From positions 1 through 9,570 of the forward strand of contig CAZCTM010000045.1 of NCBI GenBank assembly GCA_964501925.1: a stretch of 9,570 nucleotides of DNA, in the 5' to 3' direction. Both the position numbers and the translations under genes were made by a program. Below the pieces are notes generated by a model that was not told where the DNA came from, searched no databases, and was given only the letters and a program-made list of their open reading frames with translations. Every line of letters begins with the position of its first letter. Position 1 is the stretch's first letter. This stretch comes from CAYLYU01 sp964501925. GTDB lineage: Bacteria; Pseudomonadota; Zetaproteobacteria; Mariprofundales; Mariprofundaceae. Below are positions 1-7,255 of this stretch, one piece after another.

Positions 1-39
1 TACATGCGGCTTCGTCCGCTCAAATTTCGCCTTCGACAT
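1..39 (-). CDS. tuf: Elongation factor Tu, N-terminal 13 codons (cut by window edge)
   Basis: The first 13 codons read MSKAKFERTKPHV, the hallmark N-terminus of bacterial EF-Tu, the GTPase that delivers aminoacyl-tRNA to the ribosome. The rest, including the GHVDHGKTT P-loop, lies off the left edge. An AAGGAGA Shine-Dalgarno overlaps the fusA stop codon and sits 5 nt before the ATG, so tuf is the next gene of the str operon after fusA. Identity rests on the N-terminus plus the classic rpsL-rpsG-fusA-tuf order. Confidence 0.95.
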   Translation of the reverse strand, partial: MSKAKFERTKPHV

Positions 40-49
40 GATCGTCTCC

Positions 50-2128
50 TTAACCCTTGACCCTTGCTACAATTTCCTGGGCGATATTGCTTGGAACCTC
101 TTCGTAGTGATCAAACTGCATGGTATAGGTGGCCCGCCCCTGACTCATGGAACGCACAGACGTCGCATAGCCAAACATCTCGGCGAGCGGCACTTCTGCG
201 TCAATGACCTTGGCGTTGCCACGATCACTCATCCCCTGAACCCGTCCACGCCGTGAGTTCAGGTCTCCAATGACATCGCCCATATATTCCTCAGGCGTCA
301 CAACCTCCACCTTCATGACCGGTTCCAGAAGGACAGGTTTCGCCTTGGAGGCGGCTTCCTTGAAAGCCATCGAACCGGCAATTTTGAACGCCATTTCGGA
401 AGAATCAACATCATGGTAGGAACCATCGTACAGGGTGGCCTTGATATCCACCATGGGATAGCCCGCCATGACGCCGTTCTGCATGGCTTCTTCTATACCT
501 TTTTTCACAGCAGGGATATATTCCCTGGGCACCACGCCGCCCACAATCTTGTCCTCGAACTCAAACCCTGCGCCCGGCTCAAGGGGCTCGATCTCCAGCC
601 AGACATGGCCGTACTGACCGCGCCCGCCTGACTGACGGATAAACTTGCCCTCGCTCTTCACCGACCTGCGAATGGTCTCTCGATATGCCACCTGAGGCTT
701 GCCAACATTCGCATCCACCTTGAACTCGCGCATCATGCGATCAACAATGATCTCCAGATGCAGCTCGCCCATGCCGGAGATGATGGTCTGTCCGGTCTCC
801 TCATCGGTACGAACCCTGAAGGAGGGATCCTCTTCAGCCAGCTTGGAAAGGGCAATGCCCATCTTTTCCTGATCCGCCTTGGTCTTGGGCTCAATGGCGA
901 CCGAGATCACCGGCTCCGGAAACTCCATCCGTTCCAGCACGATGGGATCCGCATCGTCGCACAGCGTGTCGCCGGTCCCGGTGTACTTGAGACCCACGGC
1001 AGCGGCGATATCACCGGCCCGCACTTCCTTGATCTCCTCACGTGTATTGGCATGCATCTGCAGGATTCGGCCAACCCTCTCCTTCTTTCCTTTTGTAGAA
1101 TTGAGCACGTAGGAACCGGAGCCGAGCACGCCGGAGTACACCCGGAAGTAGGTCAAACTGCCGACAAAAGGATCGCTCATGACCTTGAAGGCCAGGGCTG
1201 CGAAAGGGGCGTCATCCGAGGTCGGCCGGGTTGCCACCTCATCACTGTCAATCTTGTTACCCCGCACCGGCGGCACATCAAGCGGTGAAGGCAAATAATC
1301 TACAACCGCGTCCAGAAGCGTCTGAACGCCCTTGTTCTTGAAAGCGGTACCGCACAATATCGGGATAATATCAATGTTGATGGTAGCCTGCCGGATACAC
1401 TGCTTGAGTGTCGGCTCATCCAGCTCCTCTCCCTCGAGATAGGCCTCCATCAGTTCATCATTGTGAACCAGAACCGCATCAAGGAGCTTCTCGCGGTATT
1501 CCTCGGCCTGATCGGCGAGATCGGCAGGAATATCCTCCACGCGATACTTCGCGCCCATCTTGTCCGTGTCCCACAGAACCGCTTTCATCCGCACAAGATC
1601 AACAACACCGACGAACGTGTCTTCCGCGCCAATCGGGAGATTCAACGGTACCGCGGCATGTCCCAGACGGGTTTCAATCTCGTCGACCACACGAAAATAT
1701 TCGGCGCCAACGCGATCCATCTTGTTGACAAAGGCAATCCGCGGAACATTGTACTTGTCCGCCTGGCGCCAGACCGTTTCGGACTGGGGCTCGACCCCCC
1801 CCACGGCGCAGAACACGCCCACGGCGCCGTCCAGCACACGCAGACTGCGTTCTACCTCAATGGTGAAATCCACGTGGCCGGGGGTGTCAATGATGTTGAT
1901 ACGGTGATCATGCCAGGTACAGGTGGTGGCAGCGGACGTGATGGTAATGCCGCGCTCCTGCTCCTGGGCCATCCAGTCCATGGTGGCAGCACCATCATGG
2001 ACCTCGCCGATTTTGTAGGTTTTTCCGGTATAGTAAAGGATGCGTTCGGTCGTGGTCGTCTTGCCGGCATCAATATGGGCCATAATGCCGATGTTACGAA
2101 CGCGCTCTAGCGGTACCTTTCGGGCCAC
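50..2128 (-). CDS. fusA: Translation elongation factor G (EF-G)
   Basis: EF-G is the ribosomal translocase GTPase; it moves tRNAs and mRNA after peptide transfer and helps recycle ribosomes. The 692-residue protein is close to the usual 690-705. Visible GTPase motifs are the P-loop AHIDAGKTT (17-25), switch I around ERGITITSAATT (58-69), DTPGH (81-85), NKMD (135-138) and GTAFKNKG (260-267). The C-terminal half carries the expected translocase domains, for example the GMGELHLEII segment. The start is GTG, not ATG: an AAGGAG box lies 8 nt upstream and MARKVPLERVRNIGIMAHID is the family's normal N-terminus. It lies 45 nt after rpsG and 10 nt before tuf, clearly within one operon. No frameshift or missing motif is seen. 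Confidence 0.99.
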   Translation of the reverse strand: MARKVPLERVRNIGIMAHIDAGKTTTTERILYYTGKTYKIGEVHDGAATMDWMAQEQERGITITSAATTCTWHDHRINIIDTPGHVDFTIEVERSLRVLDGAVGVFCAVGGVEPQSETVWRQADKYNVPRIAFVNKMDRVGAEYFRVVDEIETRLGHAAVPLNLPIGAEDTFVGVVDLVRMKAVLWDTDKMGAKYRVEDIPADLADQAEEYREKLLDAVLVHNDELMEAYLEGEELDEPTLKQCIRQATINIDIIPILCGTAFKNKGVQTLLDAVVDYLPSPLDVPPVRGNKIDSDEVATRPTSDDAPFAALAFKVMSDPFVGSLTYFRVYSGVLGSGSYVLNSTKGKKERVGRILQMHANTREEIKEVRAGDIAAAVGLKYTGTGDTLCDDADPIVLERMEFPEPVISVAIEPKTKADQEKMGIALSKLAEEDPSFRVRTDEETGQTIISGMGELHLEIIVDRMMREFKVDANVGKPQVAYRETIRRSVKSEGKFIRQSGGRGQYGHVWLEIEPLEPGAGFEFEDKIVGGVVPREYIPAVKKGIEEAMQNGVMAGYPMVDIKATLYDGSYHDVDSSEMAFKIAGSMAFKEAASKAKPVLLEPVMKVEVVTPEEYMGDVIGDLNSRRGRVQGMSDRGNAKVIDAEVPLAEMFGYATSVRSMSQGRATYTMQFDHYEEVPSNIAQEIVARVKG

Positions 2129-2173
2129 GATCTCTGCTCCTTCTCAATCAACCTAGTTATCTTAGAACAATCA

Positions 2174-2644
2174 CTACCAGCGGTAGTGGGCAAATGCCTT
2201 GTTGGCCTCCGCCATTCGGTGGGTATCATCACGTTTCTTGTAAGCGCCACCACGCTCATTTATGGCATCCACGATCTCGTTGCCAAGCCGCTGCTCCATG
2301 GTGTTCTCGGAGCGATTGCGGGCATACTCAACCAGCCAGCGCACAGCCAGTGAACGCTGTCTGCGACTGCTGACCTCCATGGGCACCTGATAGGTAGCGC
2401 CACCGACACGACGCGATTTTACCTCAACCAGGGGCTTAACCGCCTCAATAGCGCGATGCAGCACATTCAACGGATCATCCCGAAGACGGTCGGCCGCAAT
2501 CTGCATGGCGCCATACACAATCTTTTCCGCCACTTTCTTCTCGCCATCCCACATCACCTTGTTAATCACATTGGTGACAAGACGGTCGTTATACTTGGCA
2601 TCCGGCTGAATCTCCCGGCGAGGTGGTGGGCCTTTACGTGGCAT
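2174..2644 (-). CDS. rpsG: 30S ribosomal protein S7
   Basis: S7 is a primary 16S rRNA-binding protein that nucleates assembly of the 30S head and lines the E-site mRNA exit. The 156-residue length is standard. Landmarks are VEVKSRRVGGATYQVP in the middle and the near-invariant C-terminus MAEANKAFAHYRW. The ATG is preceded by AAGGGGA with 8 nt spacing, and only 18 nt separate it from the rpsL stop. The N-terminus MPRKGPPPRREIQPD resembles the Bacillota/deltaproteobacterial style more than the usual alpha- or gammaproteobacterial one, a hint that the host belongs to a less common proteobacterial lineage. In model organisms S7 autoregulates the str operon by binding the S12-S7 junction; at 18 nt this junction is too short for the E. 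coli type of site. Confidence 0.99.
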   Translation of the reverse strand: MPRKGPPPRREIQPDAKYNDRLVTNVINKVMWDGEKKVAEKIVYGAMQIAADRLRDDPLNVLHRAIEAVKPLVEVKSRRVGGATYQVPMEVSSRRQRSLAVRWLVEYARNRSENTMEQRLGNEIVDAINERGGAYKKRDDTHRMAEANKAFAHYRW

Positions 2645-2662
2645 TTCGAATGTCCCCTTAAA

Positions 2663-3034
2663 CTACTTCGGCCGTTTGGAGCCGTACTTCGAACGGCCCT
2701 GACGACGTTCTTCCACCCCGGTCGTATCCAGAACACCGCGGAGAATATGGTAGCGGACACCCGGCAAGTCCTTTACACGCCCGCCACGAATAAGAACAAC
2801 GGAGTGCTCCTGCAGCTTGTGTCCCTCTCCGGGGATATATGCCGTGACCTCAATGCCGTTGGTCAGGCGCACACGCGCAACCTTCCGCAAGGCGGAATTC
2901 GGCTTCTTCGGTGTGGTGGTATACACACGGGTACACACGCCACGACGCTGAGGGCAGGCCTGCAGTGCGGGCACCTTGTTAATCTTCCGTTTGTTTGTGC
3001 GTCCCTTGCGAACGAGTTGATTGATCGTTGGCAT
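2663..3034 (-). CDS. rpsL: 30S ribosomal protein S12
   Basis: S12 sits at the decoding centre and controls translational accuracy. The protein is 123 residues, starting MPTINQLVRKGR. A GTG two codons further upstream (3040) could extend it, but the family N-terminus and the GAGGTG box just before it favour the ATG at 3034. The loop TTTPKKPNSALRK holds Lys43, and GGRVKDLPGVRYH holds Lys88; these are the classic streptomycin-resistance positions, and both are wild type, so no target-based resistance is predicted. The segments PALQACPQRRGVCTRVY and YHILRGVLDT resemble alphaproteobacterial S12. It is the first gene of the str operon, with its own strong promoter upstream (3090-3118). Confidence 0.99.
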   Translation of the reverse strand: MPTINQLVRKGRTNKRKINKVPALQACPQRRGVCTRVYTTTPKKPNSALRKVARVRLTNGIEVTAYIPGEGHKLQEHSVVLIRGGRVKDLPGVRYHILRGVLDTTGVEERRQGRSKYGSKRPK

Positions 3035-3063
3035 TACCACCTCTTATACAAGCTATTCAACCA

Positions 3064-3079
3064 TCAGCCCTGAGGCTGA
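3064..3079 (-). other. Small hairpin in the rpsL 5' leader
   Basis: TCAGCC and GGCTGA pair into a 6-bp stem around a TCAG loop, just downstream of the predicted start site and about 30 nt before the rpsL ATG. It could protect the mRNA 5' end. No U-run follows, so it is not a terminator. Confidence 0.4.
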
Positions 3080-3089
3080 AAGGGCGCGA

Positions 3090-3118
3090 ACCATAGTAGC
3101 GCGTCCATGCCCTGTCAA
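3090..3118 (-). promoter_or_regulatory. Strong sigma70 promoter of the str operon
   Basis: On the minus strand a perfect TTGACA (-35, 3118-3113) is followed by a 17-nt spacer and TATGGT (-10, 3095-3090). The bases after the -10 (TCGCGCCC) form a GC-rich discriminator, the type found in rRNA and ribosomal-protein promoters that ppGpp/DksA repress during the stringent response. The start point should be near 3083, leaving an rpsL leader of about 49 nt. Placement directly ahead of rpsL, after a gap that separates it from pntB, fits a dedicated promoter. The stringent-control reading is inference from composition. Confidence 0.8.
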
Positions 3119-3180
3119 CCGCCTGTTGGCAACGCTTTCGGGCAAATGGAGGATTGGGAATTCGCGGCTGCTGAATTCGG

Positions 3181-3202
3181 TAAAATCGAAAGCGGAGTCC
3201 GC
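3181..3202 (-). terminator. Possible weak terminator after pntB
   Basis: Twelve nucleotides past the pntB TAG, GCGG-ACT-CCGC can form a short stem followed by TTTCGATTTT. The stem is only 4 bp and the T-tract is interrupted, so at best it ends transcription partially. It is the only terminator-like structure between pntB and the str promoter, and read-through from pnt into rpsL remains plausible. Confidence 0.25.
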
Positions 3203-3214
3203 AGGTTCTGTAAC

Positions 3215-4609
3215 CTATCCTATTGCCTGCAAAATCTCCTCACAGGCCTTCTTCGCATCGGAAAAGACCATCATGGTTCGATCCATGTAAAACAGCTCAT
3301 TATCCAGACCCGCATAACCCGGCGAAAGCGACCGCTTGATAAAAATAACGTGTTCCGCCTTGGCTACATCCAGAATGGGCATGCCGTAGATGGAACTGGA
3401 AGGATCGTTCTTGGCCGCGGGATTGGTTACGTCATTGGCTCCGATGACAAGCGCCACGTCGGTATCGGAAAACTCCGGGTTGATCTCGTCCATCTCATAG
3501 ACAATGTCGTACGGCACATTTGCCTCCGCAAGGAGGACGTTCATGTGTCCCGGCATTCTCCCGGCCACGGGATGAATGGCGAACTTCACCTGCACCCCTC
3601 TGGCGATCAGCTCGTCCACCAGCTCCTTGAGCACATGCTGGGCGCGCGCGACAGCCATGCCATAGCCGGGGACAATAATCACGCTGCGGGCATTCTTGAG
3701 CAGAAAGGCAGCATCCTCCGAGCTTCCGCTGTGAACAGGCCGGTCGCTTCGCGCCGCAGCGGCCTGCCCCGATTCACCTCCGAACCCACCCAGAAGGACG
3801 TTGAACAGGGACCTGTTCATGGCCTTGCACATGATGTAGCTCAAAATGGCACCGGAAGAGCCCACGAGGGCACCGGCCACGATCAGCATGTTATTGCCCA
3901 GGGTAAAACCAATGCCGGCGGCGGCCCAGCCGGAATACGAGTTGAGCATCGACACGATCACCGGCATATCCGCCCCGCCGATGGGAACGATGAGCAAGAT
4001 ACCGAGGACCAGGGCGATGGCCGTCATGAGCAGGAACGAGGTCCAGTCCTGGGAGAAGCAGAATATGATGCCTGCGGACAACATAACCAGGCCCAACACG
4101 AGATTAAGCTGATGCTGCCCCCTGAAAACCAGCGGATTGCCGGAAACCAGCCCCTGCAGCTTGGCAAAGGCGACAATCGATGCGGTAAAGGTAATGGCGC
4201 CAATAAATGTGCCGAGAAACAGCTCGATCCGGCTTGCCACCCGGATACCGCCCGCCGGCACGGCAATCCCGTAGGCCTCCGGATGGTAGAGGGCTGAAAA
4301 GGCAATCAGCACCGCTGCCAGACCCACCAGGGAATGCATGCCGGCAACAAGCTGCGGCATATGGGTCATGGGAATCCTGCGAGCCACCACCATCCCGACG
4401 GAACCGCCCACCACAATACCCGCAAGAATCCAGCCGTAACTTTTCACCTCGGGCAACTGAAGGGTGACAAGAACGGCCAGGATCATGCCTGCGATTCCGA
4501 ACATGTTTCCACGCTGTGCGGTCTCGGGACTGGACAACCCCTTGAGGGCAAAAATAAAAAGTACCGCTGCCGCCAGATAGGACAGCTCGACCATGTTTGT
4601 TGACAGCAT
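3215..4609 (-). CDS. pntB: NAD(P) transhydrogenase subunit beta (domains II-C and III)
   Basis: This is the membrane and NADP(H)-binding subunit of the proton-translocating transhydrogenase, which uses the proton gradient to reduce NADP+ with NADH. Length is 464 residues. Hydrophobic helices fill about residues 7-265, including MHSLVGLAAV with the proton-channel His (92) and GGADMPVIVSMLNSYSGW with Asp214 and Asn223. A soluble Rossmann-like domain III follows, with VPGYGMAVARAQ (313-324), HPVAGRMPGHMNVLLAEANVPYD (346-368) and IGANDVTNPAA (389-399). Two starts are possible: ATG 4609, 5 nt past the pntAB stop, or ATG 4594 (MVELSYL), which matches the family N-terminus better. Neither has a strong SD, suggesting coupling to pntAB. 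It is the last gene of the pnt operon. Confidence 0.97.
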   Translation of the reverse strand: MLSTNMVELSYLAAAVLFIFALKGLSSPETAQRGNMFGIAGMILAVLVTLQLPEVKSYGWILAGIVVGGSVGMVVARRIPMTHMPQLVAGMHSLVGLAAVLIAFSALYHPEAYGIAVPAGGIRVASRIELFLGTFIGAITFTASIVAFAKLQGLVSGNPLVFRGQHQLNLVLGLVMLSAGIIFCFSQDWTSFLLMTAIALVLGILLIVPIGGADMPVIVSMLNSYSGWAAAGIGFTLGNNMLIVAGALVGSSGAILSYIMCKAMNRSLFNVLLGGFGGESGQAAAARSDRPVHSGSSEDAAFLLKNARSVIIVPGYGMAVARAQHVLKELVDELIARGVQVKFAIHPVAGRMPGHMNVLLAEANVPYDIVYEMDEINPEFSDTDVALVIGANDVTNPAAKNDPSSSIYGMPILDVAKAEHVIFIKRSLSPGYAGLDNELFYMDRTMMVFSDAKKACEEILQAIG

Positions 4610-4614
4610 GGTTG

Positions 4615-4962
4615 TTATTTCCGCTTTCTGAACATGGCAAGCATTCGCTGGGTCACCATAAAGCCGCCAAATATATTGATGGATACCAGTGTCACAGCGA
4701 TAACACCCAGGACCGTTGCCAGGCTACCCTCTTCAGGACCGGCCGCAAGAATGGCCCCGACAATAATGATGCTGGAAATGGCATTGGTCACGCTCATCAG
4801 CGGTGTGTGCAGAGCAGGCGTGACATTCCAGACCACGTGATAACCCACAATGACGGCCAGGACAAAGACGGTAAACGCAAAAATGAAGGGATCCACAGCC
4901 GCGTGGGCTGAACCCTGTGCTGCCTGGGCTGCCGCATCCATTCCGGTTTGTGCCACATTCAT
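4615..4962 (-). CDS. pntAB: NAD(P) transhydrogenase subunit alpha part 2 (membrane domain II-A)
   Basis: This 115-residue protein is the small membrane part of the alpha subunit, separate from the NAD-binding part as in Rhodospirillum-type three-gene transhydrogenases. After a short Ala-rich N-terminus come hydrophobic helices: DPFIFAFTVFVLAVIVGYHVVW, a central segment around NAISSIIIVGAILAAG, and GVIAVTLVSINIFGGF, ending in the basic tail RMLAMFRKRK. The frame stays open upstream, but the start at 4962 is decided by a perfect AAGGAGG 5 nt before it and by the ATGA overlap with the pntAA stop (4959-4962), which implies translational coupling. pntB follows after 5 nt. Confidence 0.95.
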   Translation of the reverse strand: MNVAQTGMDAAAQAAQGSAHAAVDPFIFAFTVFVLAVIVGYHVVWNVTPALHTPLMSVTNAISSIIIVGAILAAGPEEGSLATVLGVIAVTLVSINIFGGFMVTQRMLAMFRKRK

Positions 4963-6101
4963 TTTTTGCCTCCTTTGCCAGCAAATTGGGGAGCAAGAAG
5001 CTGACCATCCCTGCATAAAAGCGCGGCCTTAACGACCTCATCTTCCAGGTCAATGTTCAACACACCGCCATCCTCGGTCAGCATTGATTTGAGAAAGTTG
5101 TACAGGTTCCTCGCGTAAAGCTGACTTGCATCCGTGGCCATGAGCGCGGGTATGTTGCTGATGCCAATCAGGGTCACATCATGTCTGACAATCACCTTGT
5201 CCAGTTCGCTCAGCTCACAGTTTCCACCCATCTCCACGGCCATATCCACGATCACCGAGCCGGGTTTCATCTCCCGAACCGTCTCCTTGCGGATCAGTTT
5301 TGGAGCGGGCTTTCCCGGGATCAGGGCTGTCGTGATAATGATGTCCGCCTTGACGGCATGGTCATGAATCAGTTCCGCCTGCTTCCGCTTGTACTCATCC
5401 GACATCTCGCGGGCATACCCCCCCTCGGTCTCGGCCTCTTCCTCTTCACCCGCCTCCACCTCAACGAACTTTGCACCAAGACTCTCTACCTGCTCCTTGA
5501 CCGCGGGCCGGACGTCAAAGGCCTCGACCATCGCCCCCAGCCTGCGGGCTGTCGCAATCGCCTGCAAACCCGCCACGCCGGCGCCCAGAATAAGCACCCT
5601 GGCCGGCGTCACAGTCCCTGCCGCGGTCATGAGCATCGGGAAGAACCGGCTGTAGTGGTGGGCTGCCAGGAGGACCGCCTTGTAGCCACCGATGTTCGCC
5701 TGACTGGAAAGCACATCCATGTCCTGGGCGCGGGAAATGCGCGGCAAAAGCTCCAGCGAAAAACATGTCAGGCCGTGGCTGGCATACTCCGGTATCAACG
5801 GGTTGGTGGCCGGGGCGAGCATGCCAACAAGGATTGCGTTCCGGTTCATCAGCCGGAGTTCATCCTGATCGGGACCCTTCACCTTGAGGATAATATCTGC
5901 CTGCCCATAGAGTTCCGTGGATTCATCCACAAGACCGGCCCCGGCCGACGTGTACTCTGCGTCCATGAAGTAGGCACGGGAACCCGCACCTTTTTGAACC
6001 AGAACCTGATAGCCGGAGGCGCAATACTTCCTTACGGTTTCCGGGGTTGCCGCCACGCGTTTTTCATTGGGCTGCACCTCTGCCGGGACAGCAATCAACA
6101 T
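4959..6101 (-). CDS. pntAA: NAD(P) transhydrogenase subunit alpha part 1 (NAD-binding domain I)
   Basis: This soluble NAD(H)-binding component passes hydride to NADP+ held by PntB. It has 380 residues from the preferred ATG at 6101. An in-frame ATG at 6110 lies directly against the AGGAGG box with no spacing, whereas 6101 is 9 nt away and gives the family-like start MLIAVPAEVQPNEKRVA. Visible motifs are the RQD-loop region RISRAQDMDVLSSQ (about 121-134), the dinucleotide fold LILGAGVAGLQAIATARRLGA (about 170-190), and RPAVKEQVESLGAKFVEVE. The acidic GEEEEAETEGGYAREMSDE loop is the usual mobile loop. The protein ends right after domain I, so the gene is the split type. It lies 86 nt after folK; no convincing promoter is seen in that gap. 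Confidence 0.97.
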   Translation of the reverse strand: MLIAVPAEVQPNEKRVAATPETVRKYCASGYQVLVQKGAGSRAYFMDAEYTSAGAGLVDESTELYGQADIILKVKGPDQDELRLMNRNAILVGMLAPATNPLIPEYASHGLTCFSLELLPRISRAQDMDVLSSQANIGGYKAVLLAAHHYSRFFPMLMTAAGTVTPARVLILGAGVAGLQAIATARRLGAMVEAFDVRPAVKEQVESLGAKFVEVEAGEEEEAETEGGYAREMSDEYKRKQAELIHDHAVKADIIITTALIPGKPAPKLIRKETVREMKPGSVIVDMAVEMGGNCELSELDKVIVRHDVTLIGISNIPALMATDASQLYARNLYNFLKSMLTEDGGVLNIDLEDEVVKAALLCRDGQLLAPQFAGKGGKK

Positions 6102-6187
6102 GCCGGGCATCCTCCTGTTACAGGGTATTTCATAAGACGGGCGCCGACTCTAGGGCGTGGCTTGCAGTGTAAACCCGCACATCAGAT

Positions 6188-6616
6188 TTACAAGCGCAGG
6201 TCGACAGGCCGAATGGTTCCCTCAAAGGAATCCGCAGGCCTGAGACGGACCAGATCCGATGCCGGCATATAAAGATGTGCGTAACGATACAGATCCCGAT
6301 CCAGCACCCGATCCCCCAGCATCAGGAGATCGAGATCCAGCGTGCGGGGCTCCCATGAGCCACGGGACCGGTCGCGCTTGCAGTCACTTTCAATCCCCAG
6401 CAGCCACGCCTTGATCTCTTCCGGCCTCAATCCGGTCTCAAGGCGGCAGCAGGCGTTGAGAAAGTCGCCGCCCTTCATGCCAAGGGGTTCCGATCTGTAC
6501 ACACGGGAAAAGACCGCGTCGGGAAATCGCTGCCGTATCTTCCGGGCCGCAAAGAGCAGGTGGCGTTCCGGTTCGATATTGGACCCCATGCTGATCAGGG
6601 CCGTTTCCCCTTTCAA
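6188..6616 (-). CDS. folK: 2-amino-4-hydroxy-6-hydroxymethyldihydropteridine pyrophosphokinase (HPPK)
   Basis: HPPK transfers pyrophosphate from ATP to 6-hydroxymethyl-dihydropterin, the step after FolB in folate synthesis. Visible are the start strand TALISMGSNIEPERHLL, YRSEPLGMKGGDFLNACCRLET, and the signature RDRSRGSWEPRTLDLDLLMLG with the Mg2+-binding Asp94 and Asp96. The best start is a TTG at 6616 whose last two bases overlap the folB stop (TTGA), giving 142 residues. A later ATG would delete the first strand, and the frame upstream runs inside folB. The C-terminus is short and diverged: the usual hPR..eR.FVL.PL segment is replaced by HLYMPASDLVRLRP. Overlap with folB supports a coupled folate operon. 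Confidence 0.9.
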   Translation of the reverse strand: MKGETALISMGSNIEPERHLLFAARKIRQRFPDAVFSRVYRSEPLGMKGGDFLNACCRLETGLRPEEIKAWLLGIESDCKRDRSRGSWEPRTLDLDLLMLGDRVLDRDLYRYAHLYMPASDLVRLRPADSFEGTIRPVDLRL

Positions 6617-6981
6617 GAAAGGCTTCCCCGCTCGATCACGACCGCCACATTCTCGGAACCCCGAACCGCGCCCGGTTTGGACAGCTTCAGACGCAGCCAC
6701 GGCACCTGGAATTCATCAAGCACAATCCGGGCGCATTGTTCCGCCAGGGCCTCGATCAGACCATAGCTTGAGCCTTCAACAAATTCGACCAGACGCTTGG
6801 CCACACGCTTGTAGTCGAGTGTGCAGTGAATATCATCCCTGCGGGCGGCTTCGGTTATATCCCAGGCCATCTCCAGATCAAGGCTTACCTGCTGGCGCGT
6901 CTGGCGCTCCCAGTCATTGATGCCAATCACCGTATGGGTTTTCAACCCCTCAATACATATTCGATCCAGTCTTTTCTTCAC
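6613..6981 (-). CDS. folB: Dihydroneopterin aldolase
   Basis: FolB cleaves dihydroneopterin to 6-hydroxymethyl-dihydropterin and glycolaldehyde. The 122 residues match the family length. Key positions are visible: IEGLKTHTVIGINDWERQ with Glu25, TLDYKRVAKRL (54-64), EGSSYGLIEALAE with the substrate-anchoring Glu77, and LSKPGAVRGSENVAVVIER with catalytic Lys102. The start is GTG at 6981, served by a GAGGAG box 5 nt upstream. The two ATGs just before it (6986, 6983) are out of this frame; 6986 opens ATG-ATG-TGA, stopping at once. The stop overlaps the folK start by 4 nt, and the product of this enzyme is the substrate of the next. Confidence 0.95.
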   Translation of the reverse strand: MKKRLDRICIEGLKTHTVIGINDWERQTRQQVSLDLEMAWDITEAARRDDIHCTLDYKRVAKRLVEFVEGSSYGLIEALAEQCARIVLDEFQVPWLRLKLSKPGAVRGSENVAVVIERGSLS

Positions 6982-7010
6982 ATCATCTCCTCACCGGATA
7001 TGCGTTCAGC

Positions 7011-7038
7011 TTGACAAGAACACTCCACCAAACACAAT
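7011..7038 (+). promoter_or_regulatory. Probable sigma70 promoter of the zinc-finger gene
   Basis: A consensus TTGACA (7011-7016) is followed after 16 nt by CACAAT (7033-7038), which keeps four of the six -10 bases. Initiation near 7045 would give a leader of about 25 nt before the ATG at 7070. It lies in the short divergent region shared with folB; no equally good promoter is seen for folB itself on the other strand. Confidence 0.5.
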
Positions 7039-7069
7039 GCGCCCTCCAGATTCAAACACAGGGGAAACC

Positions 7070-7255
7070 ATGAGCAAAGATCCGATTCATGTCACCGAAA
7101 ATGTCGCTTCTTGCTCGGACAACGGCCAGCACCCCCTCGTTTACATCCGATTGGTCGATGGCAAGGGCATGTGCCAGTACTGCGGCCAGACATTTATCAA
7201 TATTCATTCCCAGCCCAAAGAGCCGCCCGAAGCCGAGAAAAAGACCGGCACCTGA
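7070..7255 (+). CDS. Zinc-finger (zf-CHCC type) small protein
   Basis: This is a 61-residue protein with the conserved core Cys15-x5-His21-x13-Cys35-x2-Cys38 in CSDNGQHPLVYIRLVDGKG and MCQYCGQTF. It matches the zf-CHCC family, which is widespread as a stand-alone protein in Pseudomonadota and is related to the zinc site of the mitochondrial complex I subunit NDUFS6. The bacterial role is not well defined; zinc binding is the safe prediction. The frame is open further upstream, but the ATG at 7070 has an AGGGGA box 4 nt before it and starts the conserved part. The C-terminal tail is charged and Pro/Glu/Lys-rich. Its TGA directly abuts the convergent rlmB stop with no base between. Confidence 0.88.
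   Translation: MSKDPIHVTENVASCSDNGQHPLVYIRLVDGKGMCQYCGQTFINIHSQPKEPPEAEKKTGT

Noticed and set aside
1463..2110. 215-codon plus-strand ORF opposite fusA, and other open frames over 50-2128
   Set aside because: These are shadows of a highly conserved EF-G; no SD-led start or motif supports them.
3041..3060. TATAAG in the rpsL leader as a -10 box
   Set aside because: No -35 at a suitable distance; the consensus promoter at 3090-3118 explains expression.
3107..4297. 396-codon plus-strand ORF opposite pntB
   Set aside because: The opposite strand encodes an unmistakable PntB with all motifs. The antisense reading is His/Gly/Gln-rich without any family resemblance.
6102..6187. Promoter between folK and pntAA (TTTACA with TAGAGT)
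   Set aside because: The spacer is only 15 nt and the -10 match is weak; co-transcription from folB-folK is as likely.
6917..7069. Upstream extension of the zinc-finger gene to an ATG at 6917
   Set aside because: It would run antisense through the folB N-terminus and across the promoter. The SD and conserved core favour ATG 7070.
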